DNA from: an uncultured Selenomonadales bacterium
GTDB taxonomy: Bacteria > Bacillota > Negativicutes > Selenomonadales > Selenomonadaceae
Direction: 5' to 3'
DNA: 7,410 nucleotides
Assembly: GCA_937877655.1 (NCBI GenBank)
Contig: CALFJC010000165.1
Location: 1 to 7,410 of the forward strand
The notes beneath the pieces are model-generated. The model saw only the letters and a program-made list of their open reading frames with translations, had not been told where the DNA came from and did no database searches. Position numbers and translations under genes: made by a program. Below, in pieces: positions 1 through 5,814 of this stretch. How positions within the stretch are numbered: the first letter of the stretch is position 1; each line of letters begins with the position of its first letter.

Positions 1-101
1 AATCCTTCACGGCGACTAAGCAAGGATTACGAGCTAACCGTTACTTCTGCAGAGATCATGTTAAGATTTCTCATATTCACACTTTACTTAAGCGTTTATG
101 A
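1..101 (+). pseudogene. IS5-like transposase, C-terminal fragment with frameshift
   Basis: The first 60 bases read in frame 1 as NPSRRLSKDYELTVTSAEIM, which resembles the C-terminal RRLSKDYE...SAE signature of IS5-type DDE transposases. Frame 1 then turns into an implausible hydrophobic tail, while frame 3 from position 60 reads VKISHIHTLLKRL followed by TGA at 99-101, the expected kind of ending for this family. Joining the two needs one extra base near position 60 (ATGTT instead of ATGGTT), so a single-base deletion, or a sequencing error, is the simplest reading. The 5' part lies outside the window, so the rest of the element and its catalytic residues cannot be judged. The family call is from memory of the motif and was not searched. 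No terminal inverted repeat could be placed; the right end of the element should lie between about 102 and 125. Confidence 0.6.
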
Positions 102-115
102 ACACCGGTTCTTAG

Positions 116-193
116 AATTTCGGCTCGACTTCAACCTTTAATGTCAACGGCACGAATTACAAAATCAGCGAAACTAAACTCGTTAAGAAATAA
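116..193 (+). pseudogene. 3' end of a gene apparently cut by the upstream IS
   Basis: Frame 2 is open from a TAG at 113-115 to the TAA at 191-193 and ends TFNVNGTNYKISETKLVKK. This has the look of the last beta-strand repeat of a large secreted or surface protein: alternating Asn, Gly, Thr and Tyr with a Lys-rich end. There is no start codon or ribosome binding site, and the frame is closed just at the transposase end. A gene interrupted by IS insertion fits best. A good terminator follows 20 bp downstream, as expected for a true gene end. Which protein it was cannot be told from about 20 residues. Confidence 0.4.
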
Positions 194-213
194 TTTCCGA
201 GAAAAATTTTTCT

Positions 214-236
214 CCCGACTTCGGTCGGGTTTTTTT
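214..236 (+). terminator. Rho-independent terminator
   Basis: A perfect 6-bp stem CCCGAC/GTCGGG closes a TTCG tetraloop and is followed by seven T residues. It sits 20 bp after the stop codon of the gene remnant at 116-193. Directly before it is a 16-bp palindrome (199-214, GAGAAAAA/TTTTTCTC). It separates the remnant from hypF. Confidence 0.9.
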
Positions 237-237
237 A

Positions 238-246
238 TGGTAAAAT
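238..246 (+). promoter_or_regulatory. Possible extended -10 promoter for hypF
   Basis: TGGTAAAAT matches an extended -10 element (TGn followed by TAAAAT). No good -35 is visible; the matching place lies inside the terminator stem near 217-223. Transcription would start near 253, giving a leader of only about 15 bases. It is proposed because the only space between the terminator and the hypF ribosome binding site is 237-252. Weak on sequence alone. Confidence 0.3.
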
Positions 247-267
247 CTGCGCGGGAGGCGAATCAAC

Positions 268-2490
268 TTGCTCAATATAAAAATTTTCGGGATTGTTCAA
301 GGCGTCGGCTTTCGTCCGTTCGTGAAAAATCTTGCCGATGCTCATAAAATCTTCGGCAACGTTGCAAATCGCGGCTCTTACGTAGAAATTTTTGCGCAAG
401 GCTCCGAGCTTGACTTGGAAAATTTTTTACGGGCTCTTCAAAATGAAAATCCCCCGCGTTCAGCGATTTTAAAAATCGACGTTGAAAATCTGCCCGATGA
501 AAATTTTTCCGACTTCAAAATTGTCGAGAGCGTTCACGAGGCGGGAGATATTTTTGTTTCGCCCGACATTGCCATTTGCGAAAAATGCTCCGAAGAACTT
601 TTTAATCCCGACAATCGCCGCTATCTTCACCCGTTCATAAATTGTACCGCTTGCGGTCCGCGTTTGACGATTTTAAGAAATATGCCTTACGACCGCGAAA
701 GAACTTCAATGAGCGATTTTCCAATGTGCGACGCCTGCAAGGAAGAATATTTCGATAAAAATTCGCGCAGATTCGACGCCCAGCCCATTTGTTGCAACGA
801 TTGCGGTTGTGAAGTTTATCTTCTCGGAAAAAATCTGCGCGGGCATGACGCGATTAAATTTGCCAGAAAAATTTTGGCGGGCGGCGGAATTGTCGCCGTT
901 AAAGGTATCGGCGGCTTTCACTTGGCTTGCGACGCAAGAAATTTCTCCGCCGTTCAAAAGCTCCGCAATTCCAAAACTCGTCCGACAAAACCTTTTGCCG
1001 TCATGTTCAGAAATATTTCCGCCGTCGAACAGGAATGTTTTTTGTCGGCTGAAGAAAAAATTTTTCTCGACTCGCCGCAAAAACCGATTGTGCTTTTAAA
1101 TAAAAAAAGCGGTACAATCGCCGAAAACGTCGCGCCCGATATTAACAAACTCGGCGCAATGTTGCCTTATACGCCGCTCCATTTGTTGTTTTTCGATTTT
1201 CCCGATGAAATTATTTTTCCCGATGCTCTTGTTATGACGAGCGGCAACCCGTCGGGCGTGCCGATTACAATCGACGACGAAGACGCCTTGAAAAATTTCG
1301 ATTTCTGCGACGCGATTTTATCTCACAACAGAAAAATTCTTCTCCGCGCAGATGATTCCGTTATGGATTTTATCGACAATCGCCCGTCAATGATTCGGCG
1401 AAGTCGCGGTTATGCGCCGCTCCCCGTTTTTTACGATTCAAATAAAAAATCCGTCCTCGCGATTGGCGGCGAACTCAAAAACACTTTTTGCCTTGCGAAA
1501 AATAATTTGCTTTACGCCTCGCCTTATATCGGCGATGTCGGCGACTTGCGAACCGTTGAAGTTTTGGAAAGTTCAATCGCCCGCATGAAAGATTTGCTTG
1601 AAATTTCTCCCGAAATTATCGCTTGCGATTTGCACCCGCGCTATCAAACGACTTTGCTCGCCGAAAAAATTTCCGCAGAATTTAATTTGCCGCCGGTAAA
1701 AGTTCAGCATCATTACGCGCACATTTTAAGTTGTATGGCGGAAAATAATTTTCACGGAGAAATTATCGGCGTTGCCTTCGACGGGACGGGCTTTGGCGAC
1801 GACGGCACGATTTGGGGCGGCGAATTTTTTATCTGCAACGAAAAAACTTACAGGCGAGCCGCGCACATTGAAAAATTTTTGCAGGCGGGCGGCGATAAAT
1901 CTGCGCGGGAAGGTTGGCGCATTGCGCTTGCTTTCATAAAAAATCTTGACATTGCCCGCGAATTGAAACTTGCCGATGAAAAAAATTTGCGCGGACAAAA
2001 ATTTTTGCTGGATAAAAATATTAACTGCGTGACTTCGACGAGCGTCGGCAGAATTTTTGACGCGGTCGCCGCCGTTTTGGGAATTTGCAAAGTTTCAACT
2101 TACGAAGGCGAAGCGGCAATGAAACTCCAAGCCTGCGCGGAGCGTTCCGATAAAAATTTCCGCGCAGAATGCAAAAACTCGGAAGAAATTTTCAACGAAA
2201 TTTTAACGCGGCGGCTTTTGGGAGAAAATATTTGCGATTTGGCGAGATTGTTTCACGAAAGATTATCGGAAATGACCGCGCAGATTTGCGAGGAATTGAG
2301 TTTGCAGACAAAAATAAAAACCGTCGCATTGAGCGGCGGCGTGTTTCAAAATTCATTGTTGAGTTCGTTGACAACGGAGAAATTGCGGCGGCGCGGGCTG
2401 AAGGTTCTTCGTCACGAACTCATTCCGCCAAATGACGGCGGCATTTGCATAGGGCAAGCCGTTCATGCCTTACAGGAAAAAATTTTTTGA
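268..2490 (+). CDS. hypF: Carbamoyltransferase HypF, [NiFe]-hydrogenase maturation
   Basis: HypF uses carbamoyl phosphate and ATP to make carbamoyl-adenylate and passes the carbamoyl group to the C-terminal Cys of HypE, giving the cyanide ligands of the [NiFe]-hydrogenase iron. It is a cytosolic enzyme. All domains are present in the 740 residues, close to the usual length. An acylphosphatase domain (about 1-88) has IVQGVGFRPF at 9-18. Two zinc fingers have exact CX2C-X18-CX2C spacing (C104, C107, C126, C129 and C154, C157, C176, C179). The YrdC-like domain (about 190-380) has KTRPTKPFAVM and SGNPSGVPI. The Kae1-like domain (about 395-740) has DLHPRYQTT, HHYAH at 481-485, AFDGTG and NDGGICIGQ. 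The start is TTG, chosen because GGGAGG at 253-258 lies 9 bases upstream and the acylphosphatase domain begins immediately. No other hyp or hydrogenase gene is in the window, so its partners must lie elsewhere. Confidence 0.97.
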   Translation: MLNIKIFGIVQGVGFRPFVKNLADAHKIFGNVANRGSYVEIFAQGSELDLENFLRALQNENPPRSAILKIDVENLPDENFSDFKIVESVHEAGDIFVSPDIAICEKCSEELFNPDNRRYLHPFINCTACGPRLTILRNMPYDRERTSMSDFPMCDACKEEYFDKNSRRFDAQPICCNDCGCEVYLLGKNLRGHDAIKFARKILAGGGIVAVKGIGGFHLACDARNFSAVQKLRNSKTRPTKPFAVMFRNISAVEQECFLSAEEKIFLDSPQKPIVLLNKKSGTIAENVAPDINKLGAMLPYTPLHLLFFDFPDEIIFPDALVMTSGNPSGVPITIDDEDALKNFDFCDAILSHNRKILLRADDSVMDFIDNRPSMIRRSRGYAPLPVFYDSNKKSVLAIGGELKNTFCLAKNNLLYASPYIGDVGDLRTVEVLESSIARMKDLLEISPEIIACDLHPRYQTTLLAEKISAEFNLPPVKVQHHYAHILSCMAENNFHGEIIGVAFDGTGFGDDGTIWGGEFFICNEKTYRRAAHIEKFLQAGGDKSAREGWRIALAFIKNLDIARELKLADEKNLRGQKFLLDKNINCVTSTSVGRIFDAVAAVLGICKVSTYEGEAAMKLQACAERSDKNFRAECKNSEEIFNEILTRRLLGENICDLARLFHERLSEMTAQICEELSLQTKIKTVALSGGVFQNSLLSSLTTEKLRRRGLKVLRHELIPPNDGGICIGQAVHALQEKIF

Positions 2491-2505
2491 AAGGAGAGGA
2501 TTACT

Positions 2506-3273
2506 TTGTCGGAGGGAATAGAAATTTTTTTCAACGCACTGAAAGAAAAATGTTCAAACGCGAGAGGATATGCGGCAGAACTTTTGAAAGCCAGAGGGTT
2601 TTTGTTGGAAGACAAGGGACTGATTTTAAGCGACAATTCACACCGAGATGACGTTACATATTTGCGGGAACTTTTGAAGGAAGAAAATCTCGGCAAAATC
2701 AGAGTCAACAAAATCTCTATCCATCGCGGAGCAAATCTCGAAAAAATTTTTTACAAGGACAATTGGATAGGCTTTGAAGTTAATGATGGCGTTTTTTTAA
2801 GATGGAAAAGATTTGTTCATGACAGCTATGTCCCAAAATTTCCCGTCAGATATTTGGAGCCGTTTGTGGCAAGATATGTCAAGGCAATAAATGCCTGCGC
2901 TGTAGCAACATGCCTTTCTTGCGACGGAAATCATCACGGTCTTCAATATCTTTCTGTTTACTGCATATATCCCTGTAATATTTGGCACGAAATAATTTGC
3001 AAAAGGTTATTGGTTGGAAGATTTGATTTAAATTGGAGACGCGGATATTCCGAGATTATTTTTGATGAAACGAACAAATGGGAGACCTATGCAGAAGTTA
3101 ATCGCGCCGCAGAATTTTTGTACAACAATCGGATAAAAATCAGGCAAATCAGGCGTGAAGCCTCAAACGGAATCAGCGTCAGTATGGCAAGGCATTTATC
3201 TGATGAAGAGTTGGAAAAAATTTTTTCCGAAAGAGCAAACCGGCTTTTCGACGAGTTTTTAAAAGAGCTTTAG
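2506..3273 (+). CDS. Uncharacterised protein with SCDGNHH cysteine/histidine motif
   Basis: I do not recognise a named family for this 255-residue protein. It starts with TTG behind a very strong ribosome binding site (AAGGAG at 2491-2496, part of AAGGAGAGGA), only 15 bp after the hypF stop, so it is probably co-transcribed with hypF. There is no signal peptide or membrane segment. The N-terminal third is charged and helical, with HRDD at 46-49. The centre contains YVKAINACAVATCLSCDGNHH, split here as YVKAINACAV (124-133) and ATCLSCDGNHH (134-144); C131, C136, C139, H143 and H144, followed by C153 and C157, could bind a metal. A Trp-rich stretch follows (W160, W177), then a helical, basic C-terminus. 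AGA, AGG and ATA codons seem more frequent than in hypF, which hints at later acquisition (impression, not counted). A hydrogenase role is suggested only by position. Confidence 0.85.
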   Translation: MSEGIEIFFNALKEKCSNARGYAAELLKARGFLLEDKGLILSDNSHRDDVTYLRELLKEENLGKIRVNKISIHRGANLEKIFYKDNWIGFEVNDGVFLRWKRFVHDSYVPKFPVRYLEPFVARYVKAINACAVATCLSCDGNHHGLQYLSVYCIYPCNIWHEIICKRLLVGRFDLNWRRGYSEIIFDETNKWETYAEVNRAAEFLYNNRIKIRQIRREASNGISVSMARHLSDEELEKIFSERANRLFDEFLKEL

Positions 3274-3278
3274 GGCTC
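3265..3278 (-). terminator. Weak hairpin across the two convergent stop codons
   Basis: GAGC (3265-3268) and GCTC (3275-3278) enclose six bases that include both stop codons. Read on the minus strand the stem is followed by TTTTAAAAA, so it could act as a weak terminator for the DUF4127 gene. The stem is only 4 bp. No better terminator is visible at this junction. Confidence 0.2.
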
Positions 3279-4826
3279 AAAAATAATTTCGCATTCAAAC
3301 ATACGGTGCCAAGTATTTTTAACCGAAAAATTTTTTATCTGCGGAAGATTTTTCGCGGCGAAGTTTTTCATAAGAAAATTTTCGCGTTCAATAATTTCCG
3401 ATTCGTATTCGCCGAGATTAAGATAAATTTGCAAGCCGTCGGGACGTTTTGAAAGTTCAGCGGCAATGGCGGCGCGGACATTTGCTTGAAAAGCCCAATC
3501 GTCAAGATAACGAACCGCAAGGAGCCGATTGACGGAGTTGCGGCTCATTTTTTTTGCCAAAATTCCCATGCCGAGCGCAAAACCTGTTGTGTTGGTTGCG
3601 GTATTCCAGCCGCCGTAACTTTTCAACTTGAACAAAAGATTTTTATCGCGGAGTTGATTCATCAAAAAATTATCGGAGCCGTTGGCAAAAGTAATGTCGG
3701 CAACTCCGACGGGCAAATTTTTTTTGACGGCGTCATTAATTTGCGCGGAAAATTTTTTGGCATTGCGTTTGAAATATTTTTGTTCGCTTTTGGAAAGAAT
3801 TTGCGGCGGGAAGGAATTGTGAAAATGATAAGTCTCGCCATTGGGGTCGGTGTTGACGAAAAGAACAAAATCTGCGCGGTCGGGCTTGGGAACGGGAATT
3901 GCGCCCGCGATTAAAATTTCTTCGCGAATCGAATTGCCAATTTCTTCGTCGGAATAAGCGGGCACGGTTTTTGCGCCCATGCCGTGATTGAATTGCACAT
4001 TGACGGTCGGAACAGAGCCGCGCAGATCGTTGACGGCACGAGTTAAAAGCAACATTGCGTATTCGTCAATGCCCGCGAGCGATTGAACGTTTGGAATATT
4101 TTTTATGAAGTCGAGCAAAATTCGATTTTCGCGGTGAGTTTGGCTGAGCTCCGAATTATCGTCGCGCCCGATGACGAAATAATTTATAACGGCGGCGTCC
4201 GCCAAGTCCAAAATTTTTTTCGTGACGGCAAGATTTTTAAAGCGGCGCGAAAAATAATCGTCTAAAATTTCATCGGGGATATTTTTTTCAAGCGAGTCGA
4301 GATAAAATTTTTCTTCGGAATTGAGATCGGAAGTCTCCTGTTTATCCATAAGGCAGGTAAGTTGAAAAATATCCGCGCCGTATTGTCCGTAATAATCGGG
4401 CTCTTCGCGGTCGCCGGGCGTGCCGGATTGCGGCGTTCTCATAAGCGAGCCGAAGGCATAAATTTTCAAGTCGGGATTATTTTTTCGGAGGGCTTTGAAA
4501 TTATCGACGCGATCACTTAAAATGTCGAAGGAAATTTGGTGACTGCGCGAAGGAATTAAGCCGCCGTAAAGCAGACAATCGGAAGAAACGACGGCGGCAT
4601 CAGCGAAAGGAGCATTTTCAAAAAACCAAGTCCAAAGTTGGTTGGGCTGAGTCAAAAATTCAGTCGGCGGCGAAATAATTTCGTAGCCGAGTTGCGAGAC
4701 GACTTCGGCGGGCTGTTGTGAAGAAACAGGACGATCGTCGTGCGGGATGAATAAAATTTTCTCGGCGGAAGCCTGCGCGGAAGTTGCAATGATAAAAATC
4801 ACTGCGATAAAAATATTTTTCAGCAT
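3270..4826 (-). CDS. Exported DUF4127 family protein
   Basis: The 518-residue protein matches what I remember of the DUF4127 family, whose biochemical function I do not know. After a signal peptide (hydrophobic residues about 5-15, SAQASA before a likely cleavage near residue 21) comes the family hallmark FIPHDDRPV (26-34), then LLYGGLIPSR (85-94), GSLMRTPQSGTPGDREEPDYYGQYG split over 126-150, VIGRDDN (218-224), AGIDEY (251-256), FNHGMGAK (279-286), VNTDPNG (324-330) and a conserved GGWNTATNT stretch (405-413). The pattern of Asp, Arg, His and Asn motifs looks like an enzyme active site (inference). I chose the ATG at 4826 rather than an upstream in-frame start because GGAGGT (4832-4837) lies 5 bases upstream and the signal peptide begins there. 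It probably acts outside the membrane. Its 3' end overlaps the convergent gene by 4 bp, and its promoter is its own. Confidence 0.9.
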   Translation of the reverse strand: MLKNIFIAVIFIIATSAQASAEKILFIPHDDRPVSSQQPAEVVSQLGYEIISPPTEFLTQPNQLWTWFFENAPFADAAVVSSDCLLYGGLIPSRSHQISFDILSDRVDNFKALRKNNPDLKIYAFGSLMRTPQSGTPGDREEPDYYGQYGADIFQLTCLMDKQETSDLNSEEKFYLDSLEKNIPDEILDDYFSRRFKNLAVTKKILDLADAAVINYFVIGRDDNSELSQTHRENRILLDFIKNIPNVQSLAGIDEYAMLLLTRAVNDLRGSVPTVNVQFNHGMGAKTVPAYSDEEIGNSIREEILIAGAIPVPKPDRADFVLFVNTDPNGETYHFHNSFPPQILSKSEQKYFKRNAKKFSAQINDAVKKNLPVGVADITFANGSDNFLMNQLRDKNLLFKLKSYGGWNTATNTTGFALGMGILAKKMSRNSVNRLLAVRYLDDWAFQANVRAAIAAELSKRPDGLQIYLNLGEYESEIIERENFLMKNFAAKNLPQIKNFSVKNTWHRMFECEIIFEP

Positions 4827-4852
4827 AAAATACCTCCAAAAAATTTTGATTG

Positions 4853-4881
4853 ATCTTAGCAGAGGCAAAAATTTTTATCAA
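4853..4881 (-). promoter_or_regulatory. Sigma-70-type promoter of the DUF4127 gene
   Basis: On the minus strand TTGATA (4881-4876) and TAAGAT (4858-4853) are separated by exactly 17 bases, and the spacer contains an A5T5 tract. Transcription would start near 4846, giving a leader of about 20 bases with GGAGGT before the ATG at 4826. No operator-like repeat is apparent. Confidence 0.65.
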
Positions 4882-4898
4882 GGAATAAAAGGGCGCAG

Positions 4899-4938
4899 GA
4901 AATGCAATTAGTAATTAGTAATGAGTAATTAGCAATGA
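4899..4938. repeat. Heptanucleotide repeats with GAAATGCAATTA lead-in
   Basis: Five head-to-tail heptamers, GCAATTA GTAATTA GTAATGA, then GTAATTA GCAATGA, fill 4904-4938 and follow the lead-in GAAAT. The same lead-in GAAATGCAATTA occurs at 7275-7286, and a one-base variant at 7127-7138, each followed by related heptamers. It therefore belongs to a repeat type present at least three times in this window. It marks the left side of the hairpin cluster that follows. Confidence 0.75.
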
Positions 4939-4966
4939 AGAAAATTTACAGCGGGTAGCAGAGACA

Positions 4967-5079
4967 CGGGCGCACATGGACGTGCGCCCGCCGGCAACGA
5001 AAACAGGATGTTTTCTTTGCCGGTTCAAACGCCCTTTCTTTTTGCAACTTTTTCTTTGGGCGTAGCAAAGAAAAAGTTG
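4967..5079. repeat. Cluster of three strong hairpins (palindromic element)
   Basis: Three stems lie nearly back to back. The first (4967-4990) has a perfect 9-bp stem CGGGCGCAC/GTGCGCCCG with loop ATGGAC. The second (4991-5023) pairs CCGGCAA with TTGCCGG, has one C-T mismatch, continues GAAAAC/GTTTTC and has loop AGGAT. The third (5045-5079) has a perfect 14-bp stem CAACTTTTTCTTTG/CAAAGAAAAAGTTG with loop GGCGTAG. The third stem competes with a 6-bp pairing ACGCCC (5029-5034) with GGGCGT (5058-5063). None is followed by a T-run on either strand, so these are not ordinary terminators. A dispersed intergenic palindromic repeat is the likeliest reading. The minus-strand open frame here (5025-5219) looks like a by-product. 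Confidence 0.65.
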
Positions 5080-5080
5080 G

Positions 5081-5310
5081 TAAAAAAAATATAATTCATG
5101 ATTGAAACAATCGAAGCGACGAATTGCCGAGATGGTTTTGCGTTCCCACTTTTGAAAAAAGGGGGACGAGTCCTCAAAAATAATTTTGACGGCGCGGCAG
5201 GTAAAATCCGACGTTGCATAGAAATTTAGCAGGAACTTTTAGAATCAAAATTTGCGGCATGAAAAAAAATCGCCGCGCAAAAATCAGAAATGCGGAAGGA
5301 GATAGATACG
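5081..5310 (+). other. Leader region of the cheX operon, no gene seen
   Basis: This stretch should hold the cheX promoter, but I find no convincing -35/-10 pair; TAGAAT at 5240-5245 has a TTGCAT 20 bases upstream, which is too far. Just before the ribosome binding site a possible hairpin (5251-5281) pairs TTTGCGGC with GCC...GCAAA with a two-base bulge. I see no c-di-GMP riboswitch features. No protein is supported. Confidence 0.4.
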
Positions 5311-5778
5311 GTGGATGCAAAATTGGTCAACCCGATAATAGATGCATTCATGGATGTCATGCCGCAAATGGGCTTCCCCATTCCCAAACGGCAAAGAATT
5401 TATTTGCAAGAAAGAAATGTTATAAGCAACGGCGTCACAATTAAAGTCGGCTTAACAAAACAACTTTGCGGCAATGTAATTTACAACATGACGGCTGACA
5501 CGGCAAAATATATCGCGTCAACGATGATGATGGGCGTACCCGTCACGAAATTTGGCGATTTGGTTCAAAGTGCCATTCGCGAAATTGCAAACATGCTCAC
5601 CGCCCGCGCCGCAACGAATTTTTTTCAGATGGGCTTTGAAGTCGACATAACGACGCCCGAACTTACGATTGACGAAGACTATACGATAAAAATCAGCGAC
5701 TCGCATTATCTGACAGTCGAGATGGATTTGGGCGGGCACAGGATAGACGTTGCACTTTTCGTCGACCGAGAATATTAA
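5311..5778 (+). CDS. cheX: CheX-type chemotaxis/response-regulator phosphatase
   Basis: Proteins of the CheC/CheX/FliY family remove the phosphate from response-regulator receiver domains such as CheY. This 155-residue protein has CheX size and starts with VDAKLVNPIIDAFMDVMP, typical of the CheX N-terminus. It has one active-site helix with the family signature SxxxExxN: S87, E91 and N94 in QSAIREIANML. In this family Glu and Asn act on the phospho-Asp. There is no signal peptide, so it should be cytosolic. An ATG at 5290 is in frame, but AAGGAG (5296-5301) lies inside that extension and 9 bases before GTG 5311, so GTG is the start. It lies 36 bp upstream of a REC-GGDEF gene, whose receiver domain is the obvious substrate (inference). 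No other chemotaxis genes are visible. Confidence 0.88.
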   Translation: MDAKLVNPIIDAFMDVMPQMGFPIPKRQRIYLQERNVISNGVTIKVGLTKQLCGNVIYNMTADTAKYIASTMMMGVPVTKFGDLVQSAIREIANMLTARAATNFFQMGFEVDITTPELTIDEDYTIKISDSHYLTVEMDLGGHRIDVALFVDREY

Positions 5779-5814
5779 ATCAGTTTGGAACTCTCGACCG
5801 GTGAGGTTTTTGCC

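Noticed and set aside
1..29. Inverted repeat AATCCTT...AAGGATT as an IS or small-RNA hairpin
   Set aside because: It lies inside the transposase coding remnant, has a 15-base loop and only 7 bp of stem, so chance is a sufficient explanation.
141..347. Open frame on the plus strand starting at ATG 141
   Set aside because: It crosses the terminator and the hypF start, has no ribosome binding site, and its protein is Arg/Ser-rich out-of-frame noise.
3486..3914. 142-codon plus-strand frame opposite the DUF4127 gene
   Set aside because: It is fully inside a well-supported gene on the other strand and has no ribosome binding site or family resemblance.
5045..5079. Third hairpin as a Rho-independent terminator
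   Set aside because: The stem is strong, but no T-run follows it on either strand.
5025..5219. Minus-strand 64-codon frame over the third hairpin
   Set aside because: Its C-terminal part is only the translation of the palindrome, and there is no convincing start signal; repeat-derived.
5214..5245. Promoter TTGCAT / TAGAAT for cheX
   Set aside because: The spacer is 20 bases, too long for a normal sigma-70 promoter, and neither element is strong.
5100..5300. c-di-GMP riboswitch before cheX
   Set aside because: Expected because of the downstream cyclase, but I see none of the conserved GEMM core segments; only a small bulged hairpin is present.
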